Shown here one piece after another: positions 22,779 through 30,132 of a stretch of DNA of 37,086 nt. Origin of the DNA: Allofournierella massiliensis (GTDB taxonomy: Bacteria; Bacillota; Clostridia; Oscillospirales; Ruminococcaceae); the NCBI RefSeq assembly GCF_021531255.1, contig NZ_JAFBIO010000020.1:1-37086 (forward strand), in the 5' to 3' direction. The notes beneath the pieces were generated by a model. That model had not been told where the DNA came from, ran no database searches, and worked only from the letters and a program-made list of their open reading frames with translations. Both the position numbers and the translations under genes were made by a program. Positions within the stretch are counted from its first letter, which is position 1. Each line of letters begins with the position of its first letter.

Positions 22779-23734
22779 GACTGCGTTTCCTCCGGGCCGG
22801 TAAAGTTCATCTTTTCCCGGATAATATACTGGGGCGCGGCGTTCATGCTCACATAGATGCGGCCGATATACTCACCCACCAGCCCCAACATGGCCATAAG
22901 CATACCGCCGATGATGAGCAGCAGGCAGACAATGCTGCTCCAGCCCGCGTCGATGGCGCTGCCAAACATCAGCTTGCGAACCACCACAAAAAAGGCAAAG
23001 AGGAAACCGCCTGCGGCGAAGATGCCCCCCATGGCCGTGGCCAGCCGCAGGGGCTTGATGGAAAAGGCGGTAAAGCCATTGAGCCAGAGCCCCAGCAGCT
23101 TGCGCATGGAATAACCGCTTTGGCCCACGGTGCGCTCCCGGTGTTCCACCGGCAGGTTGATGATCTTGCCGGCGCTGCGCAGCATCAGCCCATCCACATA
23201 GGGATAGGGCCCCCGATAGCTGACCACCTCGTCGATCACATACCGCTTGGCGGCAATATAGCTGGAAAGATACAGCCCCTTGGGCTTTTTCAGCAGCCAG
23301 CGGGCCATGGCATCATTGATATCGCTTCCCAAACGGCGGAACAGGTTGGAGAACTTGCTTTCCGGATAATCGGCATACACCACATCCACCTCTTCACTGA
23401 GGCCGTCAATCAGCTTGAAGGCCTCGGTGGGCGGGGTCTGGCCGTCGTCATCCAGGCAGACCACCACCTGCCCCTGCACCAGCCCAAAGCCCGCCATCAG
23501 GGCGGCATGCTGGCCAAAATTGTGAGCCATGCAGACCCCCTTTACCCGGGTATCTTCCTGGCAGAGCTGCTGAATCAGGCGCCAGGTGGCATCCGGCGGA
23601 TTGTCGTTTACCAGCACCACCTCGCAGTCGTACCGGCCGTCCTTTTCCACCGTTCTGAAGATATCCGCCACCACCTCTTTCAGGGTGAGTTCGCTGTGGT
23701 AGCAGGGAATCACAAAGCTGAGCAGTTGTTTCAT
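22775..23734 (-). CDS. GT2 polyprenyl-phosphate glycosyltransferase (ArnC/GtrB-like)
   Basis: 319 residues. An N-terminal GT-A domain starts FVIPCYHSE and contains VLVNDNPPDATW (40-51) and the metal-binding CLDDDGQTPP (DDD at 95-97). Two C-terminal membrane helices (about 235-290) complete the ArnC/GtrB/DPM1-type layout. Enzymes of this type attach a nucleotide-activated sugar to undecaprenyl phosphate on the cytoplasmic side. It overlaps both neighbours by ATGA, so it should be made in step with the aminotransferase before it and the GT-C after it. The sugar donor is inferred to be the dTDP-amino-sugar of the wecE product or a modified form. Confidence 0.85.
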   Translation of the reverse strand: MKQLLSFVIPCYHSELTLKEVVADIFRTVEKDGRYDCEVVLVNDNPPDATWRLIQQLCQEDTRVKGVCMAHNFGQHAALMAGFGLVQGQVVVCLDDDGQTPPTEAFKLIDGLSEEVDVVYADYPESKFSNLFRRLGSDINDAMARWLLKKPKGLYLSSYIAAKRYVIDEVVSYRGPYPYVDGLMLRSAGKIINLPVEHRERTVGQSGYSMRKLLGLWLNGFTAFSIKPLRLATAMGGIFAAGGFLFAFFVVVRKLMFGSAIDAGWSSIVCLLLIIGGMLMAMLGLVGEYIGRIYVSMNAAPQYIIREKMNFTGPEETQS

Positions 23735-24807
23735 GAATCTGATACTTCCTTATCTTCGGAACATTTTTTGGCCAGGCGGGCCAGGGCCGGGCAGAGGTCC
23801 CGGGCCGTATCCGGCCGCAGAGGCAGGTTCAGGATCCTTTCCTCCATGGCTCTTGCCCCGGGGTATTCGCCCGCATCCCCAAACATGGGGGTGACCCGGG
23901 GATACCAGTCGCTCACCGGCAGCCCCCCTTCCAGGCAGACCTGTACCAGCCTTCCCCGCAAGGCAGCCGGCACAAAAAAGCTCAGCCGCCAGGGCACCGC
24001 CCCGGGGGTATAGGGATACAATTGAAGCGGGCCGGCGGGCTTCAGGGCCCCCTGTTCCCGCAGGGTCTTTTCGCATTCCGCCAGGCAGGCCCGGCGGCGG
24101 CTTACCTCCCTGGGCAGTTCTTCCAGGGCTTTTTCCATGGTTTCCTTCTGCCGGTCAGTGAGCCGGAACAGGAACATATTCCGGGCCCCCTGGGGCAGGG
24201 CCCGGTAAACGGCCTTTTCCAGCACACCCTCCCCCTCGTTGCGCAGCACCCGGTAAAGCCGGCTGAAAAGGGTCTCGGTGCACTCCACCGCCGGGCCGTA
24301 AAAGGGCAGTTCCTCTTCCAGGGCGGGGACCCAGTCCAAGGGATCGGTCTCGCTGGCCAGGATCCCCCCATAGCCCACCTCCACGATCTTGGCATAGCCG
24401 GTGCTGCAAAGGGTATAATCCCCGGTTTTCCCCACCGGGTATTCCGGCGAGGAGGCGCCCAGGGCACTGGCACAGTCCTCAATGGTCAGGGTTCCCCGAC
24501 CGCGGCAGAGTGCCACCATATCATCCAGCCTTTCGATGGGCTGGCCGTACATATGGGGCAGGATGACCGCATCCGGCCGGTGCGCATCCAGCGCCTGTTC
24601 CAGCAGGGACAGGGTGAGGTTGCCGGTGGCCGGGTCCACATCGCAGAAAGACACCGACCAGCCCGCATAAAGGGCCGGGTAAAGGGCCGCATAGCAGAGA
24701 TTGGCCGGGGCCAGCAGCCTGCCGCCCGGGCCCTTATGCTTCAAAAGCAGGTAGACCGCCGTTCCTCCCCGCCCGATGAGGACGCTGTACCGGGGAATGA
24801 ATTCCAT
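23731..24807 (-). CDS. Divergent DegT/DnrJ/EryC1-family aminotransferase-like protein
   Basis: 358 residues with the PLP fold of sugar aminotransferases. GRGGTAVY (12-19) matches the phosphate-binding SGTxA segment. EDCASALGA holds Asp111, which would contact the pyridine nitrogen, and STGYAK ends in the candidate PLP lysine Lys140. The usual SFHxxK is therefore diverged but the catalytic residues are present. It differs strongly from the WecE-like protein of the same operon and may act on a different carbon or be a sugar N-modifying enzyme. The ATG at 24807 follows TGAGGA; an upstream TTG at 24822 is less well placed. It overlaps the GT2 gene by ATGA. Confidence 0.72.
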   Translation of the reverse strand: MEFIPRYSVLIGRGGTAVYLLLKHKGPGGRLLAPANLCYAALYPALYAGWSVSFCDVDPATGNLTLSLLEQALDAHRPDAVILPHMYGQPIERLDDMVALCRGRGTLTIEDCASALGASSPEYPVGKTGDYTLCSTGYAKIVEVGYGGILASETDPLDWVPALEEELPFYGPAVECTETLFSRLYRVLRNEGEGVLEKAVYRALPQGARNMFLFRLTDRQKETMEKALEELPREVSRRRACLAECEKTLREQGALKPAGPLQLYPYTPGAVPWRLSFFVPAALRGRLVQVCLEGGLPVSDWYPRVTPMFGDAGEYPGARAMEERILNLPLRPDTARDLCPALARLAKKCSEDKEVSDS

Positions 24808-24862
24808 AGGGATATTCCTCAACTATTTGTATATTTTTATTCTTTTCACCTTTTTGGCATAT

Positions 24863-25213
24863 TTACCCCAGGGCATAGATTCCGATGCCCGCCAGGATCA
24901 GGGCCAGGGCCAGCACCTTCTGCCGACCCAGTTTTTCCCCGAAGATGGTCACCCCAAAAAAGGTAACATACAGATAACTGGTGGCTTCCAGCACCGGGCC
25001 AAGGCTCAGGGGGATTTCCTTATACGCCAGCATGCAGAGCAGGGTGGCCCCCACAAAGACGGTATAGGCCAGAATGACCAGAGGATTCAGGTACTGGGCC
25101 AGGGGATTCTTATATTCCCGCCCTGCAGCCTTTTTCAGCAGCACCTGGCTGAGGGAGGAGATAAATACCGCCGCCAGATAGATGCCGGCATAAAGCAGGG
25201 TGGTATTATCCAT
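24863..25213 (-). CDS. Small four-TM EamA/SMR-type protein, ArnF-like flippase subunit
   Basis: 116 residues, four predicted helices (about 5-25, 42-62, 68-90, 97-115). The first helix carries SQVLLKKAA but no membrane Glu, the residue essential to drug/proton exchange in EmrE. A multidrug role is therefore unlikely, and the ArnE/ArnF type (lipid-linked amino-sugar flippase subunits) fits better. The start at 25213 has GGAGGAGCGGAAAG before it and overlaps the preceding small transporter gene by eight bases. The two are very probably a heterodimer. Confidence 0.75.
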   Translation of the reverse strand: MDNTTLLYAGIYLAAVFISSLSQVLLKKAAGREYKNPLAQYLNPLVILAYTVFVGATLLCMLAYKEIPLSLGPVLEATSYLYVTFFGVTIFGEKLGRQKVLALALILAGIGIYALG

Positions 25214-25583
25214 CTTTCCGCTCCTCCTCCGCCTGCCGGCCGTCGGCCCGGGCAAACAGCACCACGCCGGCCATGATGAGGGCGGCCCCCACCAGGCGCA
25301 GGGGGCTGACCTGCTCCCGGAAAAAAAGCACGCCCCAGACAATCCCCCAGACCACCGTTACCGCCCGGTTGGCAAAGGCCACAGTGAGGGGCAGCCGGCG
25401 GATCACCTGCTGCCAGCCGATGGCGTATACCCCCAAAAGGCCCAGCACGCAGCCATAAAAGAACAGAAAGCGAAAACTCATAAATGGAGCGCCCGCAGCG
25501 GTTTTGCTGCACACATCGCTGAGGGAATACCCCGCCAGCAGCAGGTGCAGGCCGATGAGGGCGCGGCGTTCAGATTTCGGCAT
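25206..25583 (-). CDS. Small four-TM EamA/SMR-type protein, ArnE-like flippase subunit
   Basis: 125 residues, four helices, with a charged tail (GRQAEEERKDG). The family signature NRAVTVVWGIVWGVLFFREQ followed by LVGAALIMAGV is typical of the DMT/EamA superfamily halves. Like its partner it lacks the EmrE glutamate in helix 1. It begins three bases after the ATP-grasp stop and overlaps the partner gene. Set between an amino-sugar-forming enzyme and lipid-linked glycosyltransferases, it probably helps flip an undecaprenyl-phosphate sugar across the membrane. Alternative: an exporter of a small metabolite. Confidence 0.75.
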   Translation of the reverse strand: MPKSERRALIGLHLLLAGYSLSDVCSKTAAGAPFMSFRFLFFYGCVLGLLGVYAIGWQQVIRRLPLTVAFANRAVTVVWGIVWGVLFFREQVSPLRLVGAALIMAGVVLFARADGRQAEEERKDG

Positions 25584-25586
25584 GGG

Positions 25587-26741
25587 TCAATCCTCCCCGG
25601 GCAGATAGGGCGAGAGGGATTCCCCCCGGCCACAGCGCAGGATAAAGTAGCCATAACGACTCCCGCTATCCTCCACTTGGTGGTCAAAGGGAGCCATCTC
25701 GCTTTTTTCCACCAGCCAGTCCGGGTGCTCTGCTTCGGCCCGGGCCAGAACTTCCAGATCCTGGGGCCCCAATACAAACCGCACCATGGCCAGCCCGGTC
25801 TTTGCGCCGGGGGCCAGGCTCAGGTCCAGGGGGTTGCCCACGGCCAGATCAATGGCGCATTTGACAAAATCCACCCCCGTGGTGAGGGGCACCAGATGGG
25901 TGCCGATGCAGTCTCCCCCCATCCGGCCGCCGATCTCGATCAGGGCGATCCGGTCATTATCCCGAATCTTCAGTTCGGTATGGCTGATGCTGTCGGTGAT
26001 GCCCAGGCTATCCAGGGCATGAAAGGCCACCCGGCGCACCTTCTGCACGGTAAAAGGGCTCAGAGGCGCCGGCTCGATATGGCCGGTCTCGATAAAATGG
26101 GGCGCGCCGGTGGTGTACTTGCGGGTGATGGCCAGCAGATGGTGATGCCCGCCCTGGCTGGCGCACTCCACGCTGTACTCCACGCCCTCGGCGTATTCCT
26201 CCACCACCGCCTGCTTTTCAAAGCTGACGGCCAGAGCCGCCTTCACCGCTGCCTCCAGCCCTTCCGGGCTTTCCAGCCGGGTGATGGCCCGGCTGCCGGA
26301 ACGGTCGGTGGGCTTGACAATGATGGGATAGACAAAATCCCGGATTCTTTCGGCGGCTTCTTCCGGGCTGCGCACCGCCACGCTGCGGGGGCTGGGGTCT
26401 CCCCCTCCCTCAAAAGCCCGGCGCATGGCGTGTTTATTGCTGGCCCGGAAGCTGGCCTCGGGGCTGTTGCAGGGCAGGCCCAGGGCGTGCGCCACATAGT
26501 TGGCGGTCACGGCCCCCAGGTCGGTGCCGATGGTGCAGACCCCGCAAAGGCCCAGGGGGCGGCAGGCCTCCAGGACGGCCTCTTTTTCCAGAATGCTGAT
26601 GGGGTGGAACACATCGGCGGCTTCTTCCCCCACATCCCCCGCCTGCCAGGCGAAGACATGGGTCTCATAGCCCAGGCTCTTGGCCTTTTCGATCAGGGGC
26701 AGCTGCAGATAGCTGGCCCCGATCACCGCCAGTCTCTTCAT
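25587..26741 (-). CDS. ATP-grasp carboxylate-amine ligase
   Basis: 384 residues. The N-terminal Rossmann-like part starts KRLAVIGASYLQLPLIEKAK. The ATP-grasp domain follows (about 110-310) with YPIIVKPTDRSGSRAI as nucleotide-binding strand and loop, and LIEIGGRMGGDCIGTH as the metal/phosphate site. ATP-grasp enzymes join a carboxylate to an amine or thiol through an acyl phosphate. Placed directly after a 4-amino-sugar transaminase, a likely role is amide formation on the new amino group with an amino acid or small acid. This is inference from context. AAAGGCGG precedes the ATG. Confidence 0.82.
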   Translation of the reverse strand: MKRLAVIGASYLQLPLIEKAKSLGYETHVFAWQAGDVGEEAADVFHPISILEKEAVLEACRPLGLCGVCTIGTDLGAVTANYVAHALGLPCNSPEASFRASNKHAMRRAFEGGGDPSPRSVAVRSPEEAAERIRDFVYPIIVKPTDRSGSRAITRLESPEGLEAAVKAALAVSFEKQAVVEEYAEGVEYSVECASQGGHHHLLAITRKYTTGAPHFIETGHIEPAPLSPFTVQKVRRVAFHALDSLGITDSISHTELKIRDNDRIALIEIGGRMGGDCIGTHLVPLTTGVDFVKCAIDLAVGNPLDLSLAPGAKTGLAMVRFVLGPQDLEVLARAEAEHPDWLVEKSEMAPFDHQVEDSGSRYGYFILRCGRGESLSPYLPGED

Positions 26742-26767
26742 AACGTTCCGCCTTTCCCTTTTTGGGC

Positions 26768-27898
26768 TCAGCGCCCGAAAAAGCTCTTTACAGCCCTGGT
26801 CACTTCTGCCAGGTCCTCGGCCTTGAGGCCGTAATAAAGAGGCAGACGCACCAGCCGCTCACTCTCCCGGGTGGTGTATTCGTCCTCCCCGTCAAAACGG
26901 CCGAACTCCAGCCCTGCCGGAGCCGAGTGGAGAGGGATGTAGTGGAATACGCAGAGCACGCCCTGGCTCTTCATATAAGAGATAAACCGGGTACGCTCTT
27001 CCAAGTCCTTCAATTTGATATAGAACATATGGGCATTGTGGACGCACCCTTCCGGATGGGCCTGCAGCTCAATGAGGCTCTCCCTGGCCAGGGGCTCCAG
27101 CTGGCGGCGGTACTCGTTCCAGCTGGCAAGCCGATCCTCATTGATCTCATCGGCCTTTTCCAGCTGGGCCCAGAGGAAAGCCGCGTTCAGCTCGCTGGGC
27201 AGATAGCTGCTGCCATAGGCAACCCAGGTATATTTATCCACCTGGCCCCGGAAAAACTTGGCCCGGTTGGTGCCCTTTTCCCGCAGGATCTCGGCTGCCT
27301 CGGCGGCTTCGGGCCGGTTGATGAGCAAAGCGCCCCCTTCGCCCATGGAATAGTTCTTGGTCTCGTGGAAGGAAAAAGCCCCAAAATCCCCGATGGTGCC
27401 CAGGGGCCGGCCCTTGTAGCTGCTCATCACACCCTGGGCGGCATCCTCCACCACCTTCAGGCCGTGGCGGCGGGCAATTTCCAGGATGGTATCCATCTCG
27501 CAGGCCACCCCGGCATAGTGCATCACGCAGATCACCTTGGTTTTGGGGGTGATGGCCGCCTCGATCTTTTTCTCGTCAATATTCATGGTGTCGGGCCGCA
27601 CATCCACAAACACCAGCCTGGCACCGGCCAGCACAAAGGCGTTGGCAGTGCTGGAAAAGGTATAGCTGGGCAGGATCACCTCGTCCCCCGGTTTCACGCC
27701 GCACAAAAAGGCGGCCATTTCCAGGGCAGTGGTGCCGCTGGTGGTGAGCAGGACCTTTTTGGCCCCGAAGCGCTGCTCCATCCAGGCGCTGCACTTCTTG
27801 GTGAACTCCCCATCACCGCAGATCTTCTGGTTCTGCACGGCTTTCTGAATATATTCCAGCTCCTTGCCCGCAAAGGGAGGGATGTTGAAAGTAACCAT
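26768..27898 (-). CDS. wecE: dTDP-4-amino-4,6-dideoxyhexose transaminase (WecE/RffA)
   Basis: 376 residues, similar to E. coli RffA along the whole length as far as memory allows: ICGDGEFTKKC, EVILPSYTFSSTANAFVLAG, FVDVRPDTMNID, HYAGVACEMDTI, EDAAQGVMSSYKG and REKGTNRAKFFRGQVDKYTW. The PLP residues are Asp152 and Lys181 (SFHETKN). RffA puts an amino group on C4 of dTDP-4-keto-6-deoxyglucose using glutamate, giving dTDP-4-amino-4,6-dideoxygalactose. No rmlA/rmlB lies in the window, so the keto sugar must come from elsewhere. The ATG at 27898 follows AAAGGAACG. It is first in the operon, about 92 nt downstream of a strong promoter. Confidence 0.93.
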   Translation of the reverse strand: MVTFNIPPFAGKELEYIQKAVQNQKICGDGEFTKKCSAWMEQRFGAKKVLLTTSGTTALEMAAFLCGVKPGDEVILPSYTFSSTANAFVLAGARLVFVDVRPDTMNIDEKKIEAAITPKTKVICVMHYAGVACEMDTILEIARRHGLKVVEDAAQGVMSSYKGRPLGTIGDFGAFSFHETKNYSMGEGGALLINRPEAAEAAEILREKGTNRAKFFRGQVDKYTWVAYGSSYLPSELNAAFLWAQLEKADEINEDRLASWNEYRRQLEPLARESLIELQAHPEGCVHNAHMFYIKLKDLEERTRFISYMKSQGVLCVFHYIPLHSAPAGLEFGRFDGEDEYTTRESERLVRLPLYYGLKAEDLAEVTRAVKSFFGR

Positions 27899-28000
27899 GG
27901 TCGTTCCTTTCCCGGCGTTGGCCGGCCCGGAGCCCCTCCCCCTTTGCGCCGCGCGGGCATCCGGCCCTGGGCCGAGGTCGGGGCATAAAAACACAAGGTA

Positions 28001-28029
28001 ATTATAATACAAAAGAAAAGGGGTGTAAA
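28001..28029 (-). promoter_or_regulatory. Promoter of the wecE amino-sugar operon
   Basis: TTTACA (28024-28029), exactly 17 bases, TATAAT (28001-28006), minus strand. Confidence 0.75.
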
Positions 28030-28071
28030 GTTTGGGCGCCCGATGTTTTTTGCCGTATTTTCTTTCTTTTC

Positions 28072-28100
28072 TTGTACCCGTCCGGGCAGCGTGATAAAAT
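28072..28100 (+). promoter_or_regulatory. Promoter of the iron alcohol dehydrogenase gene
   Basis: TTGTAC (28072-28077), 17 bases, TAAAAT (28095-28100). It is divergent from, and 43 bases away from, the wecE promoter. The leader (about 80 nt) has a small CCGG/CCGG hairpin near 28157-28168. Confidence 0.6.
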
Positions 28101-28186
28101 GGAAGCAACAGGAAAAAGGGGCTTTTCAAAACTTTTTCCATACTTTTGAATCCTGCCGGTCTTCCGGCCAGAAACGAGGTGCAGTT

Positions 28187-29365
28187 ATGTTCAATTTCGA
28201 GTATTATACCCCCACCCGGGTGGTCTTCGGCAAAGGTGCCGCCGACAAGGTGGGCCAGCTGGTGAAGGCCCAGAACTGTAAAAAAGTTCTGATCCATTAC
28301 GGCGGCGGTAGCGTCAAGCGCTCCGGCCTGCTGGACCGGATCAAGGCCTCCCTCTCGGCAGAAGGGGTCCAGTATGTGGAACTGGGGGGCGTAGTGCCCA
28401 ACCCTCATATCTCTCTGGTATACAAGGGCATTGAACTCTGCCGCCAGGAAGGGGTAGACTTCATCCTGGCCGTGGGCGGCGGCAGCGTCATCGACTCGGC
28501 CAAAGCCATCGGCTACGGCCTGGCCACCCCCGGGGATGTGTGGGACCTGTACGAGCATGTGAAGACCGCCACCGGCTGTATGCCCATCGGCACCGTGCTC
28601 ACCATCGCCGCTGCCGGCAGCGAGATGAGCAATTCCTCGGTGATCACCAAGGAAGAAGGCGGCGTCAAGCGGGCTTATGACGACGATCTCTCCCGGCCCC
28701 GCTTTGCGGTGATGGACCCGGAGCTCACCATGACCCTGCCTGATTACCAGACCGCCTGCGGCTGCACCGACATCCTGATGCACACCATGGAGCGGTATTT
28801 CACCAGCGGCGGCAATATGGAGATCACCGACAGCATTGCCGAGGGGTTGATGCGCACCGTAATGAAGAACGCGGTGATCCTGCGGGACGAGCCCAAGAAC
28901 TATGACGCCCGCGCCGAGGTGATGTGGGCGGGCAGCCTTTCCCACAACGGGCTGACCGGCTGCGGCAACAACGGGGGCGACTGGGCCACCCATATGCTGG
29001 AGCATGAGCTGGGCGGCATGTTTGACGTGGCCCACGGCGCAGGCCTTGCCGCCGTATGGGGCAGCTGGGCCCGGTATGTTATGAAGGACTGCCTGCCCCG
29101 GTTTGAAAAATTCGCCCTGAACGTGATGGGTGTGGAGCCCGGCGAAACCCCCGAGGCCACCGCCCTCAAGGGCATCGAGGCCATGGAGGACTTCTACCGC
29201 TCCATCAAGATGCCCACTAATATGAAGGAGCTGGGCATCGCCCCCACCCCCGAACAGGTGGCCACCCTGGCCCGGATGTGCGCCGCCGCCACCGGCGGGC
29301 AGATCGGTTCCGCCAAGGTGCTGAAAGAGGCTGACATGGCCGCCATCTACAAGATGGCCCTGTAA
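28187..29365 (+). CDS. Iron-containing alcohol dehydrogenase (YqhD/BdhA type)
   Basis: 392 residues. GGGSVIDSAKA (97-107) binds NAD(P). The metal ligands of the family are in place: Asp195 and His199 in CGCTDILMHTMERY, His269 in WATHMLEHELGG and His283 in DVAHGAGLA. This matches the NADPH-preferring butanol/aldehyde reductase group (YqhD, BdhA), which reduces short-chain aldehydes during fermentation or detoxification. GAGGTG lies before the ATG at 28187; the longer in-frame upstream stretch crosses the promoter. It is monocistronic between its own promoter and a perfect terminator. Confidence 0.9.
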   Translation: MFNFEYYTPTRVVFGKGAADKVGQLVKAQNCKKVLIHYGGGSVKRSGLLDRIKASLSAEGVQYVELGGVVPNPHISLVYKGIELCRQEGVDFILAVGGGSVIDSAKAIGYGLATPGDVWDLYEHVKTATGCMPIGTVLTIAAAGSEMSNSSVITKEEGGVKRAYDDDLSRPRFAVMDPELTMTLPDYQTACGCTDILMHTMERYFTSGGNMEITDSIAEGLMRTVMKNAVILRDEPKNYDARAEVMWAGSLSHNGLTGCGNNGGDWATHMLEHELGGMFDVAHGAGLAAVWGSWARYVMKDCLPRFEKFALNVMGVEPGETPEATALKGIEAMEDFYRSIKMPTNMKELGIAPTPEQVATLARMCAAATGGQIGSAKVLKEADMAAIYKMAL

Positions 29366-29374
29366 CTAAATAAT

Positions 29375-29409
29375 AAAAGCCCTCTCCCCGGCCTGGGGAG
29401 AGGGCTTTT
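29375..29409. terminator. Bidirectional terminator
   Basis: AAAAGCCCTCTCCCC / GGGGAGAGGGCTTTT then AGTTTTTT on the plus strand. It serves the alcohol dehydrogenase gene and the convergent PHP phosphatase gene. Confidence 0.92.
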
Positions 29410-29415
29410 AGTTTT

Positions 29416-30132
29416 TTATCCGCGGGGCCGGGTGATCCAGTCCAGCCGGGCCAGATCCAGGTTGGCCAGCAGTTCCTGGGGGAAGCGCACCTCCTCCAGC
29501 AGGCGGATGGCCTCGGCAAACCGGCCTACATCATAGCTGATATGGCTGTCGGTGTTCACCACCACCCGGGTGCCGTGGCGCATACAGTCCAGCAGCATCT
29601 GCCGGGCGTTGGCGGGGCCGTTGATCCGGGTACAGCCGGGCTTCAGGGAAGAGTTGTTCAGCTCCAGCAGTACCCCCATCTCGGCGGCGGCCCGGGCCAG
29701 CTGGTCGGTATCCACCGGGTAGCGGTCATCATCCGGATGGCCGATGATCTTGATATAAGGGCTTTCCATGGCTTTCAGCAGAGCCTGGGTGTTCTGCTGA
29801 CGGGTGCCGGACACATAGGTGTGGGAATGAAGGCTGGCAATCAGGTAATCCAGCTTTTTGGCGATGGATTCTTCCAGGTCATAGTGCCCCTCAAAATCCA
29901 GTACATTCACCTCCGCCCCACGCAGGATGCGCAGCCCCTCGATCTGCCGGGGAATCACCTTGAAATTGTCAAACCAGATGTTGTGAGGCGCGCCGGGCAG
30001 GCCGCTGGTATGGTCGGAAAAGCCATAGGCCTCAAGCCCTGCCCGGGCGGCGGCGGCGATATTCTCCTGAAGGGTGCTGTAGGCATGGCCGCTGGCCATG
30101 GTGTGGGTGTGCAGATCAAATAGCAATTTCAC
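29416..30132 (-). CDS. PHP-domain phosphatase (YcdX-like)
   Basis: 238 residues. All PHP metal motifs are visible in order: DLHTHTMASGHAYST, FSDHT, RGAEVNV, SLHSHTY, IGHPDDDRYP and NTDSH. YcdX-type members are trinuclear-metal phosphatases acting on small phosphate esters. The start is GTG at 30132, seven bases after GGGAGG; it overlaps the ABC ATPase gene by 17 bases. It is the last gene of the importer operon. Having a phosphatase coupled to the importer suggests that the imported compound, or what the TIM-barrel enzyme makes from it, carries a phosphate. Confidence 0.85.
   Translation of the reverse strand: MKLLFDLHTHTMASGHAYSTLQENIAAAARAGLEAYGFSDHTSGLPGAPHNIWFDNFKVIPRQIEGLRILRGAEVNVLDFEGHYDLEESIAKKLDYLIASLHSHTYVSGTRQQNTQALLKAMESPYIKIIGHPDDDRYPVDTDQLARAAAEMGVLLELNNSSLKPGCTRINGPANARQMLLDCMRHGTRVVVNTDSHISYDVGRFAEAIRLLEEVRFPQELLANLDLARLDWITRPRG

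Noticed and set aside
24863-25583. Small multidrug resistance (EmrE-type) exporter pair
   Set aside because: Neither protein has the essential membrane glutamate in helix 1, and the neighbours are lipid-linked sugar enzymes.
27899-29035. N-terminal extension of the wecE frame of about 380 codons
   Set aside because: It crosses two promoters and runs antisense through the alcohol dehydrogenase gene. The WecE start at 27898 has a ribosome site and the correct N-terminus.
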